NCBI GenBank assembly: GCA_028829895.1
Contig: CM054179.1
Coordinates: forward strand, 103,328,875-103,392,874
Origin: Sinotaia quadrata
Taxonomy: Eukaryota; Mollusca; Gastropoda; Architaenioglossa; Viviparidae
DNA length: 64,000 bases
Direction of reading: 5' to 3'
This document shows, one piece after another, positions 1-11,998 of the stretch. Every line of letters starts with the position of its first letter. Positions within the stretch are counted from its first letter, which is position 1. The notes beneath the pieces were generated by a model. The model was given only the letters and a program-made list of their open reading frames with translations. It searched no databases and had not been told where the DNA came from. The position numbers and the translations under genes are program-made.

Positions 1-199
1 AAACAGGAAAGCGCTTTCCAGTTTTTCGCTCTACTACTTTCAGCCAATGGAAATCCGCCAAATGTGTGGCGAGGTCCTCATTAGCATTGTGGGCCCCTCC
101 TGTGAGAGATGCGCGGCGCCCAGTAACCCTGAGCTCCTTTTATGGGGCGCATAAATCAAGTCAGCAGACCAGCCACAGCCTTAGTAAGCGTCCTTCCAA
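1..199. promoter_or_regulatory. GC-richer block with promoter-like motifs (candidate only)
   Basis: This stretch is clearly less AT-rich than the DNA to its right. It holds a perfect 14-bp palindrome GGAAAGCGCTTTCC (6-19), a CCAAT box (44-48), a GC-rich run near 100-122 and a perfect CArg-type site CCTTTTATGG (136-145). CArG boxes bind SRF/MADS factors and CCAAT boxes bind NF-Y in animals. No coding exon follows within view, and the next sequence is a satellite. It could be the edge of a promoter whose gene lies to the left of the window, or chance. Orientation is not determined. Confidence 0.2.
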
Positions 200-1115
200 C
201 CTCTAGACAGACGGCAGTAACAGAGTTGGCATGACACAGCCGTACTAAACGTCAAAATCTATAGATGACTTTAACCGATTTTAAGCATGACACAACCGTT
301 CTAAACGTCGAAATCTCTTGCTGGCATTAACAGACATTTAGCATGATACACCCTTAATATATATCCTAATCCTCTAGATTGCATGCAATTGAGGTTTAGG
401 CGATTCGTTATTAATACAAACATTCCAATCTCTAGATAGTATGCTCAAAGGTTTGGCATGACACACCTTTACTAAACATATTATTAATATGTAGATGGCA
501 TAAGCAAGTGTTTACATGACCATGACACCTTTATTAAACATATTACAGTATCCAGATGGTATGAATAATTGTTTACACACTAAACTAAACATAGTAAAAT
601 CTAGATGGTGTAAACAATTGTTTACATGACACACTAAACTAAACAAAGTAAAATCTAGATGGTGTAAACAATTGTTTACATGACACACCTTACTAAACAT
701 CCTAACCTCAATACGGCACATAGACTGCCATGGCACAATCTTGTTAAGCATTCTAATCGCTAGGTGACAGTAACAGAGGATAGAAACGACACAATCTTAT
801 TAAACACCATATTCTCTAGATGATAGTAACAGAGATCAGTCATGACACACCTTTACCAAACATCATAATCCCTAGATGACAGAAACAGAGGTTTGTCACG
901 ACACACCTTTACTAAACATCATAATTCCTAGATGACAGTAAGAGAGGTTAGTCATGACACACCTTTAACAAACATCATAATCCCTAGATGACAGTAACAG
1001 AGGTTTGTCATGACACACCTTTACCAAACATCATAATCCCTAGATGACAGTAAGAGAGGTTATCATGACACACTCTTAATTAGCATCCTAATTTTTAGAT
1101 GGCGTAAGCAAGGGA
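200..1115. repeat. 56-bp satellite array, about 15 diverged copies
   Basis: The core is CATGACACACCTTTACTAAA followed by a CTAGATG block and a CAGTAACAGAGG block. Spacing between successive CATGACAC motifs is 56, 56 and 56 bp at 841, 897, 953 and 1009, then about 55. Copies at the left (200-700) are more diverged, and copies at 840-1070 are nearly identical, as expected if recent turnover was in the right half. The open frame on the minus strand at 512-751 is a by-product. Confidence 0.9.
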
Positions 1116-1894
1116 AGGTGCATTGATGAGTTTTATCCCTTGTTTTACTTCATAAGGATGATTATAATTTAACGAAAAACAATTTTAGTTTACTGTATAA
1201 AAGAATTTTTTTATATTTTGAATTTACAGGACAATAAATCAACAGCGGAAAGATGCTTAAACCACAACAACAATGTAAACTAGCAAAAAGCAAACAAACA
1301 AAAGCAAACGAACAACCACACACACACACACACAAGGATATTTTTAAAAAGAGCTTCAATACAAATTACATATGACTCAGCAATCACCGCTACCACTATC
1401 CTTCCATCCAAAGCACAAGTAAAAAAATAATGTTTGGGGGACAAATATAACTAATATCGCAAAGTAATTAACACAACAAGAAAATATTTCATTGACTCAT
1501 TCTCTCCCAAGAATCTACCAGCACGATTGATAAATATTTTAGAACAGATTTTTTTTTTAATTTGCGGGGGGGGGGGGGGGAGGGGGGAGGGGGTGTAGTG
1601 AACATGTGAAGACAAGACCATAGGATTTCAACTTTCGATCACTCCCTGACGTGGCAGTCTAACGCTGCCCGTTATCATATTGTTGGAAGCGGTTTTTAAA
1701 AAAAAATATAATTAAATGTAGGTCAAGGAAGAGATGTGAAAAACGTTTTATCTAACAGCTGAATGATTAGCATGCTGATATGCCCTCGACACCAGAGTGC
1801 ATCTAGTAACCTATCGAATACACTCTATAACCTTGCAAGCGTGACAGTTCGGTGTATTTAACACTTAGGAACTAATGATTTTTTTTTTACGCTT
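1116..1894. other. Unique AT-rich spacer with CA tract and G tract
   Basis: No coding signal or known element is recognised. It includes a short CA microsatellite (about 1317-1334) and the long guanine tract annotated separately. Confidence 0.6.
1566..1593 (+). repeat. Guanine tract (G15-A-G6-A-G5), quadruplex-forming pattern
   Basis: The tract is an uninterrupted run of 15 G, then A, six G, A, five G. It satisfies any simple G-quadruplex pattern on the plus strand. Homopolymer lengths may be imprecise in assemblies. Confidence 0.8.
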
Positions 1895-2860
1895 AATGCA
1901 TTTGACTCCAGAGGTTAAAACACAATGTATTTAATTGGATAATCGATAAGTCGACACTTAAAGTATATGACTATGACGTAGTGATCATGACTGACACTTT
2001 ATAATTTTGACTCCATAACTAAGAGACCTTAACACTTAATGTATTTGACTCCATGATAATTTGGTCGTGACATTTAAAGTATTTGACTCATGACCTAGTG
2101 GTTGCTACTTCAGGTGCTTGACTCTATGACCTAATGGTTCTGACATTGAGAGTATTTGACTTTATGGCCTAGTGGTTGTGATACAATATTTTTGACCCAT
2201 GACCTATTTATTGGCTGTGAAACAATGTATTGCGCTCCATGACCTAGTGGTTGTGATACAACGTATACGACTTCATGACCTAGTGACTGTAATAAAATGT
2301 ATTTGACCCATGACCTAGTGACGTGATACAATGTATTCGACTCCCTGATCTACAGGTTATGATACAATGCATTTGACTCCATGAACTAGATATTGTGATA
2401 AAATATATTTTACTCCATGACCAAATAGTTATAATAACAACATAGACTTAATGACCTAGAGTCTCTGACCATTCTTTATAATATAACAGTTATGAAGAAA
2501 TCATTTAACTCCACGACCCACTAGTTGTAACATTTAATATTTTTGAAGACGTGACCTAATAGTCCTAATATTTAATGCATTTTACTCAATGACCTTGCGG
2601 ACGGGACAGTTACTGATTTTAACCCAAGAGCCAGAACCTATGGCATTGCATTCCAATCGATGTCCTTGTTATTGCGGTACATAATGCATATGACTGGGCT
2701 GCTTATGCAAGCATTTGGGGTAAGTAATGCATTTAATGCACGAGCTTTAACAAGTGTTACAAGTTCTTACACTTGACTCCATGAACTAGGGACGACAATT
2801 CATATCACTCCTACTAATGGCTGTGACAATATGTTTGCCTCCATAAATTATAGCAGGTGA
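1895..2860. repeat. Degenerate ~40-45-bp satellite array
   Basis: About 22 diverged copies share the core TATTTGACTCCATGACCTAG followed by a variable GTGGTTGTGATACAATG-like block. Unit length drifts between roughly 38 and 50 bp because of small indels. Divergence is high, so the array is old. The minus-strand frame at 2131-2331 is a repeat by-product. Confidence 0.8.
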
Positions 2861-3499
2861 CAGTTAATTTTTGCTTCCATGTGTTTAGTAGTAGTAGTAG
2901 TCGTCAATGTCGTTGTCGTAGTAATAGTAATAGTAGTAGTAATATAAACATGCACTCGTACATATAATATATTCATATGCACACATTGAACTGAAATAAA
3001 TCCACCATGCTAAAGTTATTTTTAATAGTGTTGTTTAATTTATCTGCATTACTTGTGATATAATATACTTATTATACACACGCATGTATGATTACATTTA
3101 ATCTGACTGTTTCATGTACATGGCGACTTTGAAGTTGAACACTGTGTGTGTTGTAATCTTTCTCTCATAAGTTTTTAAGCCCTTGAAGTGAACAGCGGTT
3201 GTATACTTCTGAAAATTTGGGAACATTTGTTCATTTGATAATGGGTTTTTTTTTTTTTGCATTCTTGTCCCCCAAAATAGGTCTGTTTCTTCTTTTACTG
3301 CTCAGTTTTTCACGATGTTAAATGGATAAGATATTGGGTGACGGGAATTGTACAAGCATTTAAGGGCTGTTCACATTCTGTGAGAGTGCATAACTACTTC
3401 AGATGTGAAGGTGCACTGAATCACCTTTGATCACTAGCCACGACGTACATGATTGACAGCAGAGTGATTGATCATCATGGATTATGATTATGTGAGATA
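2861..3499. other. Spacer with TAG/TAA trinucleotide tract
   Basis: An imperfect (TAG)n/(TAA)n trinucleotide stretch lies at about 2887-2943. The rest is unique AT-rich DNA with no recognised feature. Confidence 0.55.
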
Positions 3500-3742
3500 G
3501 ATGACCCTTAGATCTTCTCACGTGAGTAGGGTGACTCTTAGATCTCCTCACATGAGTAAGGTGACCCTTAGATCTCCTCACGTGAGTAAGGTGACCCTTA
3601 AATCTCCTCACATGAGTAAGGTGACCCTTAGATCTCCTCACGTGAGTAAGGTGACCCTTAGATCTCCTCACATGAGTAAGGTGACCCTTAGATCTCCTCA
3701 CATGAGTAAGGTGACCCTTAGATCTTCTCACGTGAGTAAGGT
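3500..3742. repeat. 30-bp minisatellite, 8 copies, each with an E-box-like palindrome
   Basis: The unit contains GTGACCCTTAGATCTCCTCA followed by CGTGAGTAAG or CATGAGTAAG. Because 30 is divisible by three, both strands carry repetitive open frames (3399-3731 minus, 3501-3767 plus); these are not genes. Each unit carries CTCACGTGAG or CTCACATGAG, that is CACGTG or CACATG hexamers, in a strict 30-bp register. Confidence 0.93.
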
Positions 3743-4186
3743 GTGGCAGAGATGGTTAGTCTCTTAGAAAGTTAATGAATGGTGCCTCATACCAAAGAGA
3801 AAGATGTGCGAGTAATAATTTTAAGGTTATGTTTCATTGGGTAATTTATTTTGGAAGCTAAAAGACAGATAAAGACGTTTCTTGCAAAAATAATTTTGCT
3901 TTCATTAGCAAAAGTCAGCAGATACAGTTTGCGGCAATATGAACATAAAGGAGATAATTATTTTATTAGTCATTTTATGTGAAAATAATTAATAGCTAAA
4001 TTTATTTCTTCGTGTACTATTTTTTTCAAACCATAAAACAGTACGAGAGAAGATTGTGTTGTGAAGTTAAGACTTTGTCGGCTAGAGTTATCTCCATTTA
4101 TTTCCCCGTAACTGACTCTGTCCTGCCTATGGGTCTTTGACTGTCCACTTTGTTTTGTTTCTGTAATGCCACATGTGTATATTGGG

Positions 4187-4366
4187 TACTATGAGACTGA
4201 TCATAAAAGCAAACTCTGTCTCTTTATTCAAATCTAAAAAAATAATAAAACTGAACATAAAAGCAGACTGTCTCTAAATTTATACCCTCAGACAACAGTA
4301 CTATACGACTGCACATAAAAGCAGACTGTCTCTAAATTCATACCCTCAGACAACAGGACCATTACT
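4187..4366. repeat. Two and a half copies of a ~65-bp repeat
   Basis: The block CATAAAAGCAGACTGTCTCT with a following TACCCTCAGACAACAG occurs at about 4256 and 4315, with a more diverged relative (CATAAAAGCAAACTCTGTCT) at about 4203. Confidence 0.8.
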
Positions 4367-6369
4367 GAAAGCCTTGATTTGTGGTCTTTTACGTTTCTCC
4401 ATTGAGTACTATTCCCAATGCAGCGTAATTGTGGTCTAGATAGGGCGGAAAACTGGACACATCATTGGCTATTTTTCCTAGTATAGACACTGAAAGTCGT
4501 GTCTTTCGGGGATTTGCGATAATGAGAATGAGGACAGTAAGTTTTGACCAAGTTATTTTGTAGAAGCAAAATTCTACTTACAACTACGGGTAATTATGTT
4601 CGTAATGTGTTTATACTGATGTATGTTTTACGTTACTAATTAAGCTTTCTATAATGTTCTCTGGTGTAAATTTACTGTATGTCTGAGCGAGAGAGAGGGG
4701 GGCTGGTAGAAGATATTAAATGGAAAATTTTTATGACTATTCACACGGTGCAATCCTCTTTTTTTTTTTCGGCAGAGTGCAGTCCCTTTTCTTCTGTTCT
4801 TTCCTTCATCTCTTACGCTGGCTTCTGCAAGAAGGCTGAGCATGCATCATTAGACCACTTTCTACACCAGGAGCAGAGCACCTGCCAAGTCAAAAATAGG
4901 GGTGGAAGATATGATACTATTCATCTGTGAACGTGGCACTTGCACAGACAAATGAATGTTTGCGTACGGGAGCCAGATAACGTCTAAACAACATTTTCAA
5001 TTACTATGAACAGATATGAGCAGACCCGCATGTCCGTCATGAAGCGAGAGAGGGAATCAAGGAAATACACAAGGCTCCAAGAGAACTCAGGTGAATTCCT
5101 TCTGACAGGCACCCTTTCCTAAATTTGTCTCGATGATGATTTCTAGTTCCTCTCTCCATTAGTATTGATTTATTTGATGACAATAAAGTTTTTTTTAGAA
5201 GTGAGGAGTCCATACAATAGAACTGTAAGGAAATGGGAAAGTACACAGTGAACAGTGAAAAAACAAGTCATTCATTTTTGCATGATATACTACTTGCCAA
5301 GTGGGCACTGAAGTGGCTGGACTGTTCTGGACTCTATATTCTTTATTAATCAGATTGACATGCCACTAGTCATGTATTATACATTTTTCTATATATAAAT
5401 TTGCCTTTGCAAATATTTGTTGTCTGAAATTTAATTATTTATATGTTAAATTACAAATTTATTTATTTTTTAAAATATCATTTCAATATATTATTTTGTT
5501 GTTATTAATGCTTTCTGAATTTATAAGGAAATATTCTATACTGATTGGCGGAGTGGGGACGAATGTTTAATTGTTTGTAAAATCGGACAGCTAGCTATTT
5601 TTAGCAAGTGTCCAGTCAAGAAGAGAGATGTGTGAAGCTAAACCAGTATGGGTGACATTGTAACCGATAACAACATAAATTGACAGAGATGGTTGAATCC
5701 GGTGACTCCCAGTGCTAGGAAAAATATTATGACACACAGGCCTGACTGAGATTTCTCATCTGCAATTATATAAAGTCTTTAATATCTGAGGTTAGTAAGA
5801 TTAATTAGTGAATTATTATTCTATTCGTCCCACAATTTAAATTTTTTCTCCACAAAAGCTTGCATGATAATTAACATTTTGCAAAGCAAATATGATTGGA
5901 TTTGCAAATAGGTGGGATGAATTAAATTAATATTTTTTCTTCTTTCAGACGTATAGAATTTTCTTATTTTTTACTTTTTTAATTAACAAGTTTTAAATTT
6001 TATAATTAAATATTATTATTTCTTAGAATTATAACAAATAATAATAACAATTATTTGCTTGTAAATAAAAAGTGTGAGACTAAAATTAGATGAACGAAAT
6101 ATTAAGTCAGCTCAAGAATATATTTAAGATAATTGTTCGGTTTTAAATTCAATGCTTTGTTTCCCTTTGTTATCTTTCCTGGATAATTTTAATATTTAAT
6201 TAACATGTACCTATGGAATAAAGTAATATAAACTAAAAAGACTTTGGATTTAATAATTGGAAATGATACATCGGAATTTATTATAGATTTATTTCCGATT
6301 TTCTGTAATCAAAATTACTTGATTAAGAGCCCTGCTGACTTTGAGAAGATAAATGATAGACAGACTTAA
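4367..6369. other. Unique AT-rich DNA, nothing recognised
   Basis: Three small overlapping open frames at 4649-5246 have no recognisable domain, and two of them overlap on opposite strands. I treat them as chance frames. The part from about 5350 to 6330 is very AT-rich and low in complexity. Confidence 0.55.
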
Positions 6370-6508
6370 CTTTTCATATAGCTACTGATAATAATTAAAA
6401 ATAGTCTTGAACTAGCTTTTCATATAGCTACTGATAATAATTAAAAATAGTCTTGAACTAGCTTTTCATATAGCTACTGATAGTAATTAAAATAGTCTTG
6501 AACTGTGA
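6370..6508. repeat. 46-bp minisatellite, 3 copies
   Basis: CTTTTCATATAGCTACTGAT starts at 6370, 6416 and 6462, an exact 46-bp period. The third copy has an A-to-G change and a one-base deletion in the A run. Confidence 0.93.
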
Positions 6509-7702
6509 CTACTTAAAGACTTTTGAAGGGAAATGAGGAGTAATCTAGAAATTGGTCATGCATATCGCACATGAGAAATGCCCGGATATAAAGCTGCAAT
6601 TTAGGCATGCATGCAGACCTAGGCAGGAAGGCCTAGGCCAGTTTTCACTTGCAGAAGCAATAGGGAAGAAATGAAGCAAGGGTCATGTGGCAGAGTTGTC
6701 TTTGCAAACCAGGAATCTGTCTTAGTCACTCTTCAAAACAATGCTTGACAAAGGCAGACGTATCGACGGAGAGGTCGTGTGACTTAGAAAATAATTGTCT
6801 TATTGTACAGTCAAATTCTGAGTGTTTGAGAAAAAGAAATAATAATGGAATTCTACTTTCTTCAGTCAGATTGTAGAGAGAAATTCTTGGGAACAAGGTA
6901 TTACGATTTATTCACTAGAATATGGAATATATTGTATTATTCATAATTGTATTATTGTATTATTCATAACACGTATTTAATGAACTCGTCTCTTTCATAT
7001 TTAGTGTAGTGGAAATGAAATATATTTACAAGCTATAAATTATTATTGGTAGAGTTTTCCGATTGCCAGGATAAAAACATTTAGGTTACCGGGATAAAGC
7101 TTTCTGGTTTCCCAGAATTTTCTGGTGGAAAGTTTGAGACCAGTTGTGAGTCTAGGATCAAGATTTGGGTTGTATTGAGAAAGTTATATAAATACGCGAA
7201 CAAATGCTAAACCAACAGAGATGAACTACATTCACTGAATACACTGAAATAGGATAAGGCAAGATTTCACGATTTAATTACATGGGCTGTGTCATGTATA
7301 TCGAAAAATAAGTATTTCTATCTTCATTTTATTATATAAATAACTCATATTTCTTTCATATAACTTTTCGATAAATTCTTTATTATTTCATTTGAGGTAA
7401 CTTCATCCTGTCTTGCCTGTGTACTGTTAATTGTTTAAGGTAAACCCTTGGGGTTGTGATGAGTCGACATAGCTTTAATCATCTACAGTAGCGTTTGTGC
7501 GTCAACAACCGTCATTAAGGGTACGACAAAGGGGTGGTTCAGCCGGGCGTAGTGGAGTGTTGGACATGAGCATTACATCACTCACGAAATACTTTCGTCA
7601 AGGGAGGGAATCAACAATCGATGGAAGTCGATTCTCCTTTGTCACTGGGATTGCAGCTAGCTCTATGCGCGTTCCGACTTAGCATGCCCGTAAGAACAGC
7701 AT
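6509..7702. other. Unique DNA, nothing recognised
   Basis: Small open frames at 6685-6876 and 7497-7682 (plus strand) show no family motif. No repeats longer than a few copies are seen. Confidence 0.5.
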
Positions 7703-7858
7703 TGACTTCACGAGGACTGTGAGGGACTTCACGAGGACTGTGAGGGACTTCACAAGGTCTGTGAGGGACTTCACGAGGACTGTGAGGGACTTCACGAGGT
7801 CTGTGAGGGACTTCACAAGGTCTGTGAGGGACTTTACAAGGATTACGAGGCACTTCAC
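7703..7858. repeat. 21-bp minisatellite, 7 copies
   Basis: The unit is GACTTCACGAGGACTGTGAG plus G, with A/G and A/T variants. The unit is divisible by three, so the minus strand carries a repetitive open frame (7611-7853) that I do not consider a gene. Confidence 0.92.
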
Positions 7859-8100
7859 CTAGCAGGACGAAAACTTGTTGGAGTCACAATAAAATTTCTT
7901 ATGCCTATTGGCATTACCAAAGGTTACGTTGTTTTATATCATGTTTCTCCATATGTCAATCTTGCCCTCTCTCAACAAGAATTGATTCAAAACATGTTAA
8001 CATGTTAGCAAACAAATATGAAAGTGTTAGAAGCATAAATGCTTCATGCTCTTTAAGTATGGAGCAAGTTAGCACAGTTTACTCCACTCTCTCTGCAAGA

Positions 8101-8486
8101 AAGTATGTTTATCTATGTTTTTAAAAATAAATTATTGTCAAGTAATTATGTTTATCTATGTTTTTAAAAATAAATTATTGTCAAGTAATTATGTTTATCT
8201 ATGTTTTTAAAAATAAATTATTGTCAAGTAATTATGTTTATCTATGTTTTTAAAAATAAATTATTGTCAAGTAATTATGTTTATCTATGTTTTTAAAAAT
8301 AAATTATTGTCAAGTAATTATGTTTATATATGTTTTTAAAAATAAATTATTGTCAAGTAATTATGTTTATATATGTTTTTAAAAATAAATTATTGTCAAG
8401 TAATTATGTTTATCTAAGTTTTTAAAAATAAATTATTGTCAAGTAATTATGTTTATCTATGTTTTTAAAATAAATTATTGTCAAGT
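8101..8486. repeat. 43-bp minisatellite, 9 near-identical copies
   Basis: TATGTTTATCTATGTTTTTA recurs every 43 bp from 8104 onward. Only single-base variants are seen (CTATG/ATATG/CTAAG), so it is a young or homogenised array. Confidence 0.95.
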
Positions 8487-8729
8487 ATACTTCTGCACTT
8501 TGGTCTGTTGTTTTTGTTGTATGATCTTTATTTAGTGGGTGGGGGCTGGAGCCAAGTTAATTACATTCAGATCATTAGGATCATTTAGCAGAAGAACCAT
8601 CACTATTTTATAGTCTGGTGGCAGTTTCAAGTTAAAATTCACATAAAGAAGTAATCTTGAATACGGCGTCTAAGGAAGTATAAAAAAATTCCCTAAGAAG
8701 ATTAGCATTGATCCCTTGATTTGCAATAC

Positions 8730-8935
8730 AGTCATATAATATATATACAGACATATAATATATATTACTATTATATACAGGCATATAATATATTCCTATA
8801 TATACAGACATATAATATATATTACTATATATATACAGACACATAAATACAGTCACGTAATATATATTACTATATAAATACAGACACATAAATACAGTCG
8901 CGTAATATATATTACTATATAAATAGTAAAATAGT
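8730..8935. repeat. AT-rich degenerate repeat of ACAGACATATAATATATATT
   Basis: Five to six copies of variable length. The last two are 46 bp apart and carry ACAGTCACGTAATATATATT. The minus-strand frame 8632-9075 is built from this repeat and the adjacent CA tract. Confidence 0.8.
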
Positions 8936-9000
8936 AATATACCAAGACGAAAAACGTCGATCGAAAAGTTTCTTGTGGGACTGAAGTCAAGGAGAAACAA

Positions 9001-9042
<42 letters not shown>

Positions 9043-9049
9043 ACACACA
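9001..9049 (+). repeat. CA microsatellite
   Basis: About 24 CA units with one TA interruption. Confidence 0.97.
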
Positions 9050-9830
9050 TATTTAGTATTACTGAGTATATTCATTTGCTTTTTATGAAACTGGTCGTCC
9101 AGGGTATAGATATGAACAGGGTTTTATTACTTTGATGTATTTCCTTTCACTGTTAATTAAACGAACGACCTTGACCGTCAGACCCTAGTAATGTCAGCGT
9201 GTAGGGTTACCGATAATCTGTACTACAAACGAATGGGACTCAGGTCAAACAACATGGAGGTGCTATTTCAAGCATGGAACAACGATTGTCCAGACAAACA
9301 ACAGTGTCAGTTATCATTGATGATGGCTAATTGAATGGCAGGATCCTTTCCAATATTTTGCTCTCACTGGACGCTCTCTGCTCGTGAATGAATAGTGTCT
9401 CAGAGCTGATAAGATTGATAAATCCGACATAATGGATTAAATTTAACTATTTTCTATCTGTGGATGTTTGATATAGCCAGGGTTGCACAGCACACAGTGA
9501 AGAATAGACTAAGAAGTTGTGAGGTATCAAGGGTGGCGCCAGAAAACAAATAATATAATATAAAGATGTGCATAGCGATAAGATGGGGATAATGGATTTT
9601 ATTTAGATTATTGAGGATCGACTTCAGATTACTGAGCCGAATGTGTTAGATAACGAGCGTACGTAGGTGTTGTTTTATACCTAGCTTAGTTTACACAATC
9701 ATCACTGTTTGTTTCTTTGGTTGGTTGGTTGGTTGGTTGGTTGAAATATCTTTAACCTGACTGTCTCAGTTTGGATTGTAACCAAGAAGAAATCTGTTTA
9801 ATAAATTCAAGCACCGTTTCACATTCAGGC
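9050..9830. other. Unique DNA with a short GGTT tract
   Basis: No gene recognised. A (GGTT)5-6 tract lies at about 9719-9742. GC content at 9150-9420 is somewhat higher than average for the window. Confidence 0.5.
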
Positions 9831-10036
9831 TTTTGTACTGTGCATGATGGGACCCATTTTGTACTGTGCGTAATAGAACACATTTATAAGGGACATATTT
9901 TGTACTGTGTATGATGGGACAAATTTTGTTCTGTACATGATAGGACATATTTTGTACTGTACCTGATAGGACATATTTATATGGGACACATTTTGTACTT
10001 TCCATCATAGGACACATTTTGTACTGTGCGTTATTA
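9831..10036. repeat. ~26-28-bp minisatellite, about 7 copies
   Basis: The unit is TTTTGTACTGTGCATGATGG plus a GACACAT-like block, with occasional TTATAAGGG or TTATATGGG insertions in two copies. Confidence 0.85.
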
Positions 10037-10149
10037 GACAGATGTCAAAGCATGTGTAAGTACAAAACACATGACACTAAAAATAGAATTACGAAATGCA
10101 ACTTAGGAATTTACGATGCATTATACCTCCCTCTACCTCGCACATGCAT

Positions 10150-10437
<288 letters not shown>

Positions 10438-10669
10438 CTGCAATAAGAGTTTTATGGCTGTCAGTATCGACTATGCTGGAAACTGATTTATGACTCCTCA
10501 TTAATATGGTTTTAGTAACGTATACATAGTCAGATAATAAACAAGGATAAATATTTTCCAAGCGAAAGTTTGTGTCTCACGGCCAGCATTCTGAATGGTG
10601 ATCGATTTTGCTTGGAACATCTCGATGCTGAGTCCTATAGGATCAATTGCATTTGTTCAATATGGAGTC

Positions 10670-10934
10670 AAAGTACAATACATTCAGCAGGCTGCAATAT
10701 GGCCGACAGGCAATCGGATTTTCAATTGGTAGTGGGGTTCCATCAATTTACATCAATGTAGGGATGGAATAAACATGTGTGATGCCCTAAAGCAAGTACA
10801 ATACATTCAGCAGGCTGCAATATGGTCGACGTGTTTCAATATGACCGACAGGCAATCGGATTTTCAATTGACAGTGGGGTCCCATCAATCTGCATCAATG
10901 TAGGGATGGAATAAACATGTGTGATGCCCTAAAC
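10670..10934. repeat. Tandem duplication of a ~123-bp segment
   Basis: AAGTACAATACATTCAGCAG begins at 10671 and again at 10794. Copy 1 spans about 10670-10792 and copy 2 about 10793-10934. Copy 2 carries about 19 extra bases (GTCGACGTGTTTCAATATG), themselves a partial internal duplication of the CAATATGGCCGAC block. The two copies are otherwise nearly identical. Confidence 0.93.
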
Positions 10935-11658
10935 GGCCTAAAGAATCTTCGTAACGTTCCATACTATTATTAGAGGTTTATCCTCTCTCAAAATCACCTT
11001 GCTATCTTCATAATATTTTGCGTTTTGTACTCCAGCAAATAGCTATCATTTAATCGCAGAGCCATGGCTACAGCTTTAAGCATTTCGGTCGAAAAATCAA
11101 ACGAAACGTAACCGCTCGATCTAAAAAAAAACAAACAAACTAATACGATCACCTTTCTTCTTCTGTTCTTTATCTGTGCAGTTTCTTCGAGTGAGCTTCG
11201 TGTTTTCCACGAGATTTGTACCTTTCTTGTCTACGATACTGTGGATTAACCCTTTCCTAGGGAAATCTTTGGTTACATATAATTGATTGATCTGTGCATT
11301 AGCTTAAGGTGTTTTATGATTTTAAAAAAAAATCTCATGTACATGATCCTGGAGATTACAATACCACAAGGGTGGCCACAACGTCGTGTTACCCTTTGTA
11401 GAAATTCTACATTGTCTTATATCGTGTCAGCTGACACCAATGGGTGCTGCAAGTTATTTCCCTTTCATTTGCAGTACTTAACGGCATTATTGCACATTTC
11501 ACATCATATGGCACAAATCTTAACTGTCCAGTGAAACCGTTTTTGCTCCATTATTTTCGTGTCAGAGCATAATTCTACCTCTTGTAATGAGGGACGTTTT
11601 CTAGAGCATTCGCGGGGTGGCACGGTTTACGGCATGTCTCAAAGCTTGCTCAAGGTCA
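10935..11658. other. Unique DNA, nothing recognised
   Basis: A plus-strand frame at 11283-11534 shows no recognisable domain. Confidence 0.45.
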
Positions 11659-11910
11659 TCAGAAGCAAAGAAGCACTAATTTGCAACAATCTTCTTTTTG
11701 AAGCCTCAAGAGAGCAAAATGACAACTGGACAGATCTGGGCTTCCAGGAGGCCATGTCAAGTGATGTGGGCAGTACTGATCAACCACGGTCAATAGTACG
11801 ATCCCAGAAAATTTCCCTAATAGCACGTGCGCAATGTGCTGGTGGCCTCCTCCTGCTGGAGGCAAGCGTCGTCTGTAATGTCTTATTACATTGGTACTAA
11901 AGGGTAACAA
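11659..11910 (-). pseudogene. Fragment of a mariner-like (IS630/Tc1 superfamily) transposase
   Basis: An 83-codon minus-strand frame contains WPPGSPDLSSCHF (11716-11754). This resembles the WPPRSPDLTPCDF block found in a mariner-like transposase group of invertebrates, where it lies at the end of the DDE/D catalytic core and the final D of CDF is the third catalytic acid. Here that position is H, so the core would be inactive. Residues just upstream (LTVVDQYCPHHLT) do not clearly match. No first or second catalytic acid, DNA-binding domain or terminal inverted repeat is visible. The upstream end of the frame runs into a 73-bp tandem duplication, which may have replaced the missing part. The match rests on one motif, so identity is moderate. 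Confidence 0.4.
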
Positions 11911-11998
11911 GTTTTTGTGGCCCTCCTGCTGGAGGTTAGCGTCGTCTGTAATGTCTTATTACATTGGTACTAAAGGGTAACAAGTTTTTGTGGCCCTC
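11851..11998. repeat. 73-bp tandem duplication, 2 copies
   Basis: TCCTGCTGGAGG begins at 11851 and 11924, and the following TCGTCTGTAATGTCTTATTA block is identical in both copies. The first copy overlaps the transposase fragment on the other strand. Confidence 0.93.

Noticed and set aside
3399..3767. Repetitive open frames on both strands (about 90-110 residues)
   Set aside because: They arise because the 30-bp unit is divisible by three and lacks stops; both strands are open at once and no family is matched.
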